Shown here piece by piece: positions 35,401 through 43,404 of a stretch of 64,000 nucleotides of DNA. Positions within the stretch are counted from its first letter, which is position 1. The number at the start of each line of letters is the position of its first letter. The position numbers were made by a program, and so were the translations under genes. Under the pieces are notes generated by a model that was given only the letters and a program-made list of their open reading frames with translations, ran no database searches and was not told the DNA's origin. This stretch comes from Oopsacas minuta (Eukaryota > Porifera > Hexactinellida > Lyssacinosida > Leucopsacidae), in NCBI GenBank assembly GCA_024704765.1, contig JAKMXF010000111.1:574619-638618 (forward strand). The letters run 5' to 3'.

Positions 35401-35541
35401 ATGGGATATGGTTATGAGAGACTGCCTATAGCTCATACTTGTTACAATATACTAGCTCTTCCCCCTTACACAGATAAAACTGTGATGAGAACGAAACTCT
35501 TACAAGCGATTAACTTTTCTGAAGGATTCTTACTTGTCTAG
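32431..35541 (+). CDS. HERC4: HERC4-like RCC1/HECT E3 ubiquitin ligase
   Basis: Single exon, 1,036 aa, close to HERC3/HERC4 (about 1,050). RCC1 repeats fill residues 1 to about 370 (CWGNSANGELGLGG, SCGYNHTVAIL, SWGRNTFGQLGLGD and others), a seven-bladed propeller. The HECT domain occupies about 690-1036: PLIVQFNNEMGQDDGGLKKEYF marks its N-lobe, and the catalytic cysteine is C1004 in HTCYNILALPPY (codon 35440-35442). The end GFLLV is slightly shorter than GFGLV-type HECT ends. Complete and apparently active. HERC3 and HERC4 cannot be separated by eye. Confidence 0.94.
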   Translation: MYCWGNSANGELGLGGTEAQIFSLPFLNKHFQNVRVQDISCGYNHTVAILDNGQAVSFGANEYGQLGQNVSEKKPGIVKTLAELRCVKMAACGARHTLFLTTNSQVYACGDNSMGQLGLGDREPRNKPRLLPRLQQDNIIQVTCGKFHSLALTQDSVVFAWGCNEQGQLGTDSIDKSCVCPNPVVTLLSLFIAQINSGANHSFALTSSGSLFSWGRNTFGQLGLGDTTDRRLPTLIESIQNKFVVSVDGGEEHSLVLTQEGSVFSFGCGVYGQLGHDSKANQLTPKQIFDLMGSVVIQIACGRMHTLVAKLVPPTIYAFGLGINGQLGTTIKLDSVTIPVAVSKDSHIQDPAYQIVADRFREKSHRIYAGGDQSFMSVFPSGGGHMLDMRTRYYWMPDMLSCGHFTSLLDSMKSRSKQSDIAASTRLILKVFSQPSLLSGSFLTAQPYRTGFLEEDTLPGLDIENLKSLLTHDYFKTDRNLIALLCESVCNLLTSLRFPLAHPETLRVFLIIPCLLSLKDCDLINRVLPVYLDKFLSLGEQYIRILGIWYNLIHPSFFHHFVNLVVHSISLIIENRSTDETLLKRVTDSMRVLQYSNFINYRSIIPYQTFYIRNLPKYVDLYDAYDRYQKNNYLFSFCNYPFILDEVSKTSLLKISNLFQMKQEMSNVHKLQMANSDILFNDKIQYFTLAVSRKNLIPDTLDNLTQGHIKYLIRKPLIVQFNNEMGQDDGGLKKEYFMILVKEIMSPSFGMLKADDESNLLWFHGFTFETPEFFRLLGIICGLAIYNDVIVDLPFPLALYKKLLGKKVDILDLIELHPSLGNSMKSILEFDGNDFEETFCLTFEITQEHFGEFVKINLIEDGDKQPVTIQNRGLFVDKYIDYVFNKSVDIQFNAFEEGFYFVCQSPITKMFHPNELRLVMCGTPEYDFAELESHTTYANGYYKEHPTIVMFWQTLNSFSDELKRKFLSFLSGSDRVPISGLSSLKFKIQQMGYGYERLPIAHTCYNILALPPYTDKTVMRTKLLQAINFSEGFLLV

Positions 35542-36004
35542 TTTGTTAGAAATTCATTTCCTACAAATTTTATTACTGCTATAATAATATGGATTGTGTG
35601 TTACGTTTTAAGAAAATTGTTCATTCTTGATAATGAGGTTATTTGAGCAAGGTTGTTAGATCAATGCAAATTATAATTACAGTACAATTCAGATAAGATA
35701 TCCCCCCATGACAACAAAAATGTATACGTTTCATCTGAGTATTTTCCTATACAATTAGTAACACCGTTTTGGAGAAAAGTACGTCTACATACATACTAAC
35801 CGAGTTCTACTGTTCATGATATCACTCTACCCACTTTAAATAATGGTTACTTATATATCACAGAGTAATCCGTTTAAATATTTATAATTATGGTAATATT
35901 AATCCAGAGTTATTAAATAGCTTATCAATTTATTGTCAGGCTACGTTGCCTTCTCGTGGACTAGCACATGATCTTAGTACTAGGCATTAGTAAGACATAT
36001 ATTT
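35542..36004. other. Intergenic spacer
   Basis: 463 AT-rich bases between the HERC4-like gene and the SLC15-type transporter. Nothing recognisable. Confidence 0.5.
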
Positions 36005-38004
36005 ATGAGCCAAATAAATCAAAGATCTAAAACTATTAAAATGTTTACCGTTAAAAAGAAGAATATTAATTCGTCCCTCTTAATGGCTACATACCACGCT
36101 AACTCCTCAACAAATGAGGGAGATTCTAATTTAGAGCAAACTTTTGAACCTTTGCTTAACTACAAGCCCCCTAAGAAAAAATGCTTTCAAGTATCAGGTA
36201 TATCTATCCTTTACATTGTGTTATTTTTCCACAGACTGACTCAATTCTCTCTTACATGGGCCTTACAGCTAGAGCTACTAACTCTGCTTAAAGTTTACGA
36301 GAATGTATTCTCTACATCTACTGAATCTGTATTTGAAAGTTTCATAATTATTGGTAACATCATTTCTTATGGGCTCGGCTATCTATTATCACCAATTTTC
36401 GGGTATTTAGCCGATGCGTACTTCGGGCGATATCGTGTCATTCTCGGCTCGCTTTGTCTGTTATTCGTCTCTCTTCTTAGTAAAGTTATTTTCATAGGTA
36501 TTCTTATGCATCTCTGTCCACAAGTTGTAACTTTACAAAATATATTTATTCCATCCACGAACCAAACATTCGGTTACTTTAGTAACTTTACGTGTTTTCA
36601 ATCTCATTCATCAGAGATTCCTTCACACACTGCATTGGGAATAATAGCTGGAATTGCTATAGTCTCCTTCTTGGTGGTAAGCAGTATATCATTTTCTGGA
36701 TTATTCGCGAACTTATGTCCTTTCTTTGTAGACCAGGTGGAGGGTTCCTCAGAAGTTGCACTTAGCACACTTTTCCATAAATATTATTGGGTGTCCAATT
36801 TAGGATCTGTTGTAGCTGCTATTCTTATCCCAATGTTCCAATATTTCAGTTTGTCAATATCTCTTGTCATCTCTATAATATCCAACGTCACCACTATTAT
36901 TCTATTTTTTATGTACAGAAAAAGGTTTATTTCTCAACCTCCACACAAGCCATACCCACTTAGCCTCATCAAAAAGGTTGTAATCAGTTCCTTTAGGAAA
37001 CGGGATGATGATTTAGATGATTTAGATGATCGAACTGTGCTGAGAAGAAGACCGATGCTCTGTCATCCGACAGGGGTGCTCGATAGAGCTAAAGTTAGTA
37101 ATGGTGGTAGATTCCAGGTCGAGACGGTGGAAGATAGCAAGGCCTTCTTTAGACTATTGGCCGTGTTTCTATCCTTCATGGGGCTATACTATATTCAAAT
37201 CCAGGTTCGTTATAACTGGATTTTAACTATAGCTATTTATCACTTATGTTTAGGCTTTAGGAATATTTTCATTACAAGCCTTCTACCTGGATCTACCAAA
37301 CCCAGCTAGCATATACCAGAAAGTACTCACATATTCTATCGTATCGAATAGTTTACAAATCTTTGACTCGTTTGCTGTACTCATAGCTCAACCAATTCTC
37401 ATGTTGACCCTACGTAAGCTAGGCCCTTGGGCTCCTAATCTACTACAGAGGATGGGGATTGGGTATGTGCTAGGATTGTTGGGTATAGTGATGGCTGCTC
37501 TAGTTGACGTGTTGAGGGTAGAGTTCCCCTGTATGATCAATCTATTCATTCAGATACCTCAGTATACTTTGATTGGGCTGTCAGAGTCAATTGGAATAGT
37601 CTCTCGTAAGTATTTGTAATTTCTAATTATCATAGTGATACTTATATGATAATATTATTTCATTAGATATGGAGTTTACATATGCTCAATCTCCATATAC
37701 CATGAAAGGAATGTTGTTCGGATTCATGCAGTGTTCACGAGGGATCGGTATCTACATACTAACAGCGCTGGTTTTACTAGTTTCTCTAGCTAGTAATTGT
37801 GGCAATGGTGATATATCTGACATAGTCGATTATATAGACTGTAATCGAGTTGATAATACAACTTGTCTGTACTACAGTGTTGGACTGTCTCCTAAAGCGC
37901 GTTACTTCTGGCTTATGAACCTTCTCATTGCTCTTGTGGGGCTACCAATATTCTCCTATATTGCATATCGTTATTCACAGAGAAGAAGGCATTATACTGA
38001 CTAA
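36005..38004 (+). CDS. SLC15/POT-family proton-coupled oligopeptide transporter
   Basis: Three exons, 36005-37204, 37254-37605 and 37667-38004, about 629 aa. The first intron (37205-37253) is only 49 bases; with it removed the frame runs GLYYIQIQ then ALGIFSLQAFYLDLP. The POT signature is GYLADAYFGRYRVILGS near residue 140, and the late helix reads MEFTYAQSPYTMKGMLFG, matching the family FAYSQAP motif. The central loop is acidic and basic (RKRDDDLDDLDD). It most resembles SLC15A4-type histidine/peptide carriers, but I cannot fix the paralogue. An in-frame ATG at 36041 is an alternative start. Confidence 0.85.
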
Positions 38005-38146
38005 TGATTTAATGTATTTGTGTCTATCTTTATTTTATTTGTTTTCAAACTTTTAATAATTATTTTATTTATGACATATTATTAATAGAATTTTAACTAT
38101 CATTTGTTTTGGATGTATGACACAGCAAGAATATTAGTAGTTCCAA

Positions 38147-38524
38147 ATGGCATCTGTTAGTTTGAGTACTTCCAAACTTGTACAGTATATTGTTGTACGG
38201 AGGGACCTTCTAGGAACCGCAGGTTGGTCGCTAGGTGCTCTCATAGCTCAGGCTTGTCACGCCTCTACTGCCGCTCTCTATCTCTATCATGATCATACTC
38301 ACACACAGGAATACTATAGTGACCTTGATAGGATGCATAAAGTTATTTTGGAAGTTTCTAACGAGAGTGCTCTGAAGGAACTTAGCGTAAAGCTAACTGC
38401 AAATGAAATAGAGTTTAAACTTTGGGTAGAACAACCGGAGAACTACCCCACAAGCCTAGCAACCAGACCGTATCCTCAGAATTTAATAAAACCTATGTTT
38501 ACTGCGCTTAAGTTATTCAAATAA
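38147..38524 (+). CDS. PTRHD1: Peptidyl-tRNA hydrolase domain-containing protein 1
   Basis: Single exon, 125 aa (human about 140). A PTH2 fold: LVQYIVVRRDLL, GALIAQACHASTAALYL, LDRMHKVILEVSNESALKEL and LWVEQPENYPTSLATRPYP match PTRHD1 throughout. The family resembles archaeal-type Pth2, but its activity and substrate in animals are not settled. It sits 140 bases after the transporter and 80 bases before MTG1 on the same strand. Confidence 0.95.
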   Translation: MASVSLSTSKLVQYIVVRRDLLGTAGWSLGALIAQACHASTAALYLYHDHTHTQEYYSDLDRMHKVILEVSNESALKELSVKLTANEIEFKLWVEQPENYPTSLATRPYPQNLIKPMFTALKLFK

Positions 38525-38605
38525 TATTTATTATTATTATACACTAAATATAAATATTACCAGAATTGGAGAATGTAATAATATTTAATAAGTAGGTTTA
38601 TATAG

Positions 38606-39616
38606 ATGGCAATTCGTTTCCGTACAGCTTTTGACTACTCTCAAGTTCCATTACTAATGAAGTCTAAATCAGCTGTCCCTTACAAGATCCCTCTGCACAT
38701 CCGTAACGGAGTTAAGAGGATCCTCTCCCTTGTACATTTGTCGGATATGTTGATAGAAGTTGTAGATTCCAGAACTCCTATCTCAGGACAATGCACCCTG
38801 AGTGAATCATACCTCCCTTCGTATAAGCCACGAATAACTCTATTTAACAAAAATGATTTATCAGAAAAGTTAGAAGAGACTGAGCAGCATTTGATAGCAC
38901 AAGGCCTTACTAGAGATAAGTTTGTAATAGGGAGAACTAAATTAGCTAAAAAGGCTAGGAAAGTAACTGCCTCTACTACTCGAACAGTAAACCAAATACT
39001 TACGAAAGTTAAAACTCATATGGTAGGTTTTGACTCAGAGGCTGAAGACTTTAAACTGCTAATAATCGGTAACCCAAACACAGGAAAATCCTCTCTAATT
39101 AACGCTATGCGATATGTAGAGAGATTTAAGCTAGGAGAGGTAGATAGAGTTAAGAAATTATCTGTGAGGGTAGGTAAGAAGCCAGGCATGACACAAAGTG
39201 TTACTACACCTATCCTGGTTTGTAGAGACCCTAGAATATCTATTTTCGATACCCCTGGTATCCTCCCTCCCTCATCACCGGATCCTGAAGTTACTATGAA
39301 AATGGCCGCTGTACACAGTCTCTGGGATGAATACGTTAGCCCAGATATAGTCGCTGATTTCATACTTTTCTCGTTGAATTTGCAACAAAAGTTTGATTAT
39401 TGCAACTATTACGAACTAACCTCCCCTACTGACAATGCTACAGAACTGCTCACGTTTATAGCAGAGAAACGAGGAGCCAAGAAGCGTAGCGGAGGGTGGG
39501 ATCTGTTTAATGCAGCTCAAGTGTTTCTGAAAGCATTCAGGAAAGGAGAGTTAGGCACTATTAATTTAGATTTTAATTTGTTGCAACAGGAATCACAAAT
39601 AAATATAAACAAATAA
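38606..39616 (+). CDS. MTG1: Mitochondrial ribosome-associated GTPase 1
   Basis: Single exon, 336 aa. A circularly permuted YlqF/MTG1 GTPase: the G4 motif NKNDL (about 92) precedes G1 GNPNTGKSS (about 155), followed by G2 PGMTQSVTT and G3 DTPG. The start LLMKSKSAVPYKIPLHIRNG and VDSRTPISGQC are typical. The role is assembly of the large mitochondrial ribosomal subunit at the inner membrane. No long presequence is seen, but the N-terminus is basic and aromatic. Confidence 0.93.
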   Translation: MAIRFRTAFDYSQVPLLMKSKSAVPYKIPLHIRNGVKRILSLVHLSDMLIEVVDSRTPISGQCTLSESYLPSYKPRITLFNKNDLSEKLEETEQHLIAQGLTRDKFVIGRTKLAKKARKVTASTTRTVNQILTKVKTHMVGFDSEAEDFKLLIIGNPNTGKSSLINAMRYVERFKLGEVDRVKKLSVRVGKKPGMTQSVTTPILVCRDPRISIFDTPGILPPSSPDPEVTMKMAAVHSLWDEYVSPDIVADFILFSLNLQQKFDYCNYYELTSPTDNATELLTFIAEKRGAKKRSGGWDLFNAAQVFLKAFRKGELGTINLDFNLLQQESQININK

Positions 39617-39788
39617 AATTTTGCAATTACACAATGGAAAAGTTAAAGATTTGGCTGAGGCATCCATTCCCAACCTGGAGCCCACTGGGCTAAGGTATTC
39701 TTTGCATTCACTGATATGTAACCATCGATCGATCGAGAATATCTTTACAGTTTACAAAGCTAGAAGCTTGTCTTAATTTAGTAATTAT

Positions 39789-40808
39789 ATGCTTTCTCGT
39801 GTTTGGAATAATTTTTCAGTAACCGGAATAATGAAAGCTATTCGCATAGACAGTTTTGGAGGCCCAGAGGTGCTCAAACTCCAAGGCTCCCTCCCTGTCC
39901 CAGAAATCGGTACCAGACAAGTACTAATCAATGTACACTCAGTCAGTATTAATCCAGTAGACACATACATACGGTCTGGACAGTATGCTCGACTACCTAC
40001 CCTCCCTTATACTCCTGGGAATGATTGTAGTGGAGTTATTGAACACGTGGGAGCTGAGGTAAACAAGTTTAAACCAGGAGACCGTGTGTACTCCCTCCGT
40101 ACAATAACTGGGAGCTACTCCACACATGCAGTATGCGATGTGGAGTATGTTAATAATCTACCAGATTGTCTCCCTTTCAATGAGGGGGCGTGTCTAGGCA
40201 CCACCTACTACACTGCATACAGAGCTCTGATTCTAGTGGGTAAAGCTAAACCAGGACAACTAGTCCTTGTCCATGGAGCTAGTGGGGGCGTGGGGACCGC
40301 TTGTCTACAACTCTGTAAACAAATGGGTATCAGAGCTGTAGGCACAGCAGGTACACCTGATGGAGAGAAGGCTGCTCTCACCTCGGGAGCTGATACAGTA
40401 GTTAACCACAGACAAGATAAGTACGTAGATACATTGAAGGAATTGTCTTCAGCTAACGGAGGATTTGATATAATTTTAGAGAATGCAGCTCATGTCAATT
40501 TAGCTACGGATTTAGATCTGGTAGCTAACAAGGGTGTTGTTATAGTGGTGGGTAGTAAGGGGATGAATAGCATAGAGATGGTACCTAGGAAACTAATGGC
40601 TAAGGAATGTAGTGTAACTGGCATATTATTCTGGAATATTTCTCCTGATGAACTGGTACAATCTCATGCTGCTATTCTAGCTGGTGTAAAGATAGGAGTA
40701 CTTAAGCCTGTAATTAGTAACTTGTTTGAATTGGGAGAGGCAGGGAAAGCTCATGAACAGCTTATGAGTGGAAAAGGAGCAGCTGGACAGATAGTATTAG
40801 TACCTTAG
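39789..40808 (+). CDS. CRYZ: Zeta-crystallin-type NADPH:quinone oxidoreductase
   Basis: Single exon, 339 aa, or 325 from the internal ATG at 39831 (MKAIRIDSFGGPEVL), which is where the family normally starts. The extra 14 residues (MLSRVWNNFSVTGI) could target mitochondria. A zinc-free medium-chain reductase: SVSINPVDTYIRSG, YTPGNDCSGVIE, GEGD-type loop KFKPGDRVY, and the NADPH loop VHGASGGVGTACLQL. It reduces quinones by one electron using NADPH. Complete, with no catalytic zinc ligands, as expected of this class. Confidence 0.94.
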   Translation: MLSRVWNNFSVTGIMKAIRIDSFGGPEVLKLQGSLPVPEIGTRQVLINVHSVSINPVDTYIRSGQYARLPTLPYTPGNDCSGVIEHVGAEVNKFKPGDRVYSLRTITGSYSTHAVCDVEYVNNLPDCLPFNEGACLGTTYYTAYRALILVGKAKPGQLVLVHGASGGVGTACLQLCKQMGIRAVGTAGTPDGEKAALTSGADTVVNHRQDKYVDTLKELSSANGGFDIILENAAHVNLATDLDLVANKGVVIVVGSKGMNSIEMVPRKLMAKECSVTGILFWNISPDELVQSHAAILAGVKIGVLKPVISNLFELGEAGKAHEQLMSGKGAAGQIVLVP

Positions 40809-40913
40809 CTTAGCCGTATTCGAAGTTATTGTATATTTTCATGTTAGTAATATATTCTACTCTATTAATGATATTTTTTATTGCTGATATACTCAAATAG
40901 AGCAATATAGAAT

Positions 40914-41780
40914 TTACCAAATTGGTTCTTGAGCTTTCAATTCCTGTTGGTTAACATAATGTCTACTTTGCTGTATTCCTGATTTATTTTGGCTATTTAT
41001 TGCTGCTGGGTTAATCTTGTTATTGCCTCTACGTATACCTAGAATTATAAGTGTAGCTATTATTAGTATCAATATTTCTAGAGCAATAAATCCACCTCCT
41101 CCATACAAAGCGTATGGGTTATCTTGTATTGTATTGAATAATGCCTCCACACATCCATCTGTATTCAAATTGATACCATAGCGGTCTATAGCCAGAGGAT
41201 TAGTAGCATCTAGTACTCCATATCCACACTGACTATTAATACGTAGCTCCAGTTTACAGCAAGACATAGGAACACCACAAGCCTCTACTCCTGGAGCAGT
41301 GCAGTTGAAGTATCTATTCATTTGCCAGTCGTTTGGTCCTGTAGCTCCACAGCATTGTAGCAGAGTTTGCATTTGGTCTATAGCGTTGCGGAGATCATTA
41401 TCTTCTCTGTATTGAACAATGAAATTATCTGTTACAGTAATTAGTACATCTGTTAGTGAAGGTTTTGCTATCATAAAGTAAGCTATGATTCCTCCCTCTA
41501 TAACCAATGCTAGTAATACCACACCTAAGTACAGGATTAGGATAATCTTGTTATCTCTGAGAGCCCCTACTATACCTCCCAAGCCCAATAGCACGATGAA
41601 GCAACTTGGTATTATTATTATAATTGATGCATTTGTTAGGATAAAGCCAGCATCTCCTAGGTCCCTACCCTCTAGATAGCTGTACACTCCTATACCGAGC
41701 AGACAGCTTCCTATCATAAACACGATATAGTTAAAACTAACGAATAATATCTTCAATAGCCACAAGAGATACTTTGCCAT
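40914..41780 (-). CDS. Tetraspanin
   Basis: Single exon, 288 aa with four membrane segments (about 8-32, 50-75, 80-104 and 226-250). The large extracellular loop has CCG at 143-145, PMSCC at 171-175, C185 and a GC at 209-210, an eight-cysteine pattern when C160 and C168 are included. The short cytoplasmic tail ends QEPIW-like (LKAQEPIW). Tetraspanins organise membrane microdomains with integrins and other partners. The subfamily is not assigned. It is transcribed toward CRYZ, with about 105 bases between the stop codons. Confidence 0.95.
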   Translation of the reverse strand: MAKYLLWLLKILFVSFNYIVFMIGSCLLGIGVYSYLEGRDLGDAGFILTNASIIIIIPSCFIVLLGLGGIVGALRDNKIILILYLGVVLLALVIEGGIIAYFMIAKPSLTDVLITVTDNFIVQYREDNDLRNAIDQMQTLLQCCGATGPNDWQMNRYFNCTAPGVEACGVPMSCCKLELRINSQCGYGVLDATNPLAIDRYGINLNTDGCVEALFNTIQDNPYALYGGGGFIALEILILIIATLIILGIRRGNNKINPAAINSQNKSGIQQSRHYVNQQELKAQEPIW

Positions 41781-42019
41781 ATTTGAATCTTTTCTTTTCA
41801 GAAATTCATCAATTTATACCATCACCTTTCTGGTCATATCTCTCCCTATTCATTATATGTATATGCAATGTAGTCGTCATATAATGCGATTCTTTTGTTC
41901 CTCTTTTAAGAAGAACCTTTTAAGCTATAGAATAATCTCATATTGAGTTTCCCCTCAAAATTTCATATTTTAAATAAAAATTATTTCCACTTTTAGTAGT
42001 TTAGCTACAACACAGGAAT

Positions 42020-42448
42020 ATGTCCATATTAAATCAAGAACAGCCTCAACTTATTGACAATGGTATTGAAGGGGTATGTCATGTAACGTCACACTCCTTC
42101 CCATCCTATCCCTCTTCTAAGATAAGAGCAGGGGTAATGCTCTACATAAAGACATTCCAAGGCAACACCCTTGCAATAGAAGTGGATCTAGACTACGACA
42201 CAGTAGCTGTTGTGAAGAACAAGATAGAAGATAAGATCGGAATTTCTAAAGATGAGATGATTTTGGTGTTTAATGATAACGACATGTCTGATGAGAGGAG
42301 TCTACGCTCTTACGGTCTCAAGCGGGAAGATACGATGCATCTCGTCCCTAAGAGAAATATAAAAGCGGAATCTTCTCGTACTCAAGCTACTTCGACTGAA
42401 GAAAATACTGCACCCCCAACTCCATGGTGGAAATGCAATATACTATGA
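42020..42448 (+). CDS. Ubiquitin-like protein ending in a CaaX box (single Ubl)
   Basis: Single exon, 142 aa. After 38 residues of unknown type, one ubiquitin fold runs from about 40 to 112 (LYIKTFQGNTLAIEVDLDYD, VKNKIEDKIGISKDEMILVF, GLKREDTMHLVPKR), aligning with ubiquitin strand by strand. The diglycine is replaced by a polar linker and a C-terminal CNIL. The Cys-aliphatic-aliphatic-Leu end fits geranylgeranylation, so I infer membrane anchoring, as in MUB/UBL3 proteins, though the domain looks closer to ubiquitin itself. It lacks the means for conjugation. Paralogue of the next gene, 250 bases downstream. Confidence 0.78.
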   Translation: MSILNQEQPQLIDNGIEGVCHVTSHSFPSYPSSKIRAGVMLYIKTFQGNTLAIEVDLDYDTVAVVKNKIEDKIGISKDEMILVFNDNDMSDERSLRSYGLKREDTMHLVPKRNIKAESSRTQATSTEENTAPPTPWWKCNIL

Positions 42449-42699
42449 GTATTACAAATATAGACTAGCTATGAGATTTAGAATTATCATTTGATTATTT
42501 TATTATTTAGCTTGTTTGATAATTTTGAGTGGATTTTTATTAATTTTTATTACCTGTGCTTACATAGAGCAGTTATAATTGCTTATCTCAGTTTAAAAAG
42601 CTAACAATTGTGTATTTAATATGTCCACTAAATACGGATATTTATGCTTAATAATATTATTATTGTATATAAATAAGGGTAGTTGATTAAGATTTGTAA

Positions 42700-43266
42700 A
42701 TGGAAGTTACAATCAGGAGTATAACTGGACAAAGCTACCCTCTAACAGTTGAGAAGGAGGCGAGTTTGTTTTCTCTCAAAAGAGACGTATCACTACTGAC
42801 TGATATCACTCCAGATCAGCTACAACTATTCTCACACTCCTCTTTCCTCAAGGAGCCTTCCCTAATCCTCTCAACAGGAGATGAGATACAAATATGTTCT
42901 AAGGTAAGGTCCATAAGGAATGCAACTAATCTATATTTCTACATCTCTTTCTAACAGATACGTGCTGGTGTACTGATCTTTATAAAGACATTCCAGGGAG
43001 ATACAAAAGCATTTGAAGTGGACTTACACTACGACACTATAGCAGTAGTTAAAAATAAGATTGAAGAGAAGATATATATTATCAACAGTGATCAGATGAT
43101 GCTCGTATTTGATGGTAAGGAATTGAGTGATGAGAAATCGTTAGCCTTTTACGGAATTAAGAGAGAGGACACTCTGCACCTTGTCCCTAGAGGAAGGAAT
43201 GGGACGTCACAAGGATCGGGACATACACAGAAGAAAAGGGAGAAAATGATCTGTACTATTTTATGA
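42700..43266 (+). CDS. Tandem double ubiquitin-like protein ending in a CaaX box
   Basis: Two exons, 42700-42903 and 42958-43266, 170 aa. Exon 1 encodes a divergent Ubl (MEVTIRSITGQSYPLTVEKE to DEIQICSK), and exon 2 a second, more ubiquitin-like domain (IFIKTFQGDTKAFEVDLHYD, GIKREDTLHLVPRG). The C-terminus is CTIL, again a CaaX box predicted for geranylgeranylation, after a basic stretch (KKREKM) that would help membrane binding. No diglycine. The intron falls exactly between the two Ubl units. The second Ubl is the clear relative of the neighbouring single-Ubl gene, sharing IRAGV before the fold. Confidence 0.78.
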
Positions 43267-43404
43267 GTATTTGTTTGTTCATTATTATTTTGCTGGTTTT
43301 TACTCAGTTTGTATCTTTTATATTACCAATATGCTTTCAGTTTGTGACAATAATTACAACCACAATACCATTGTTACACTTAATATTATTGTGCCTTCTA
43401 TAGC

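Noticed and set aside
39650-39720. Third hAT-like element (CATTCCCAACCTGGAG)
   Set aside because: Only one end-like motif is visible and no inverted partner was found.
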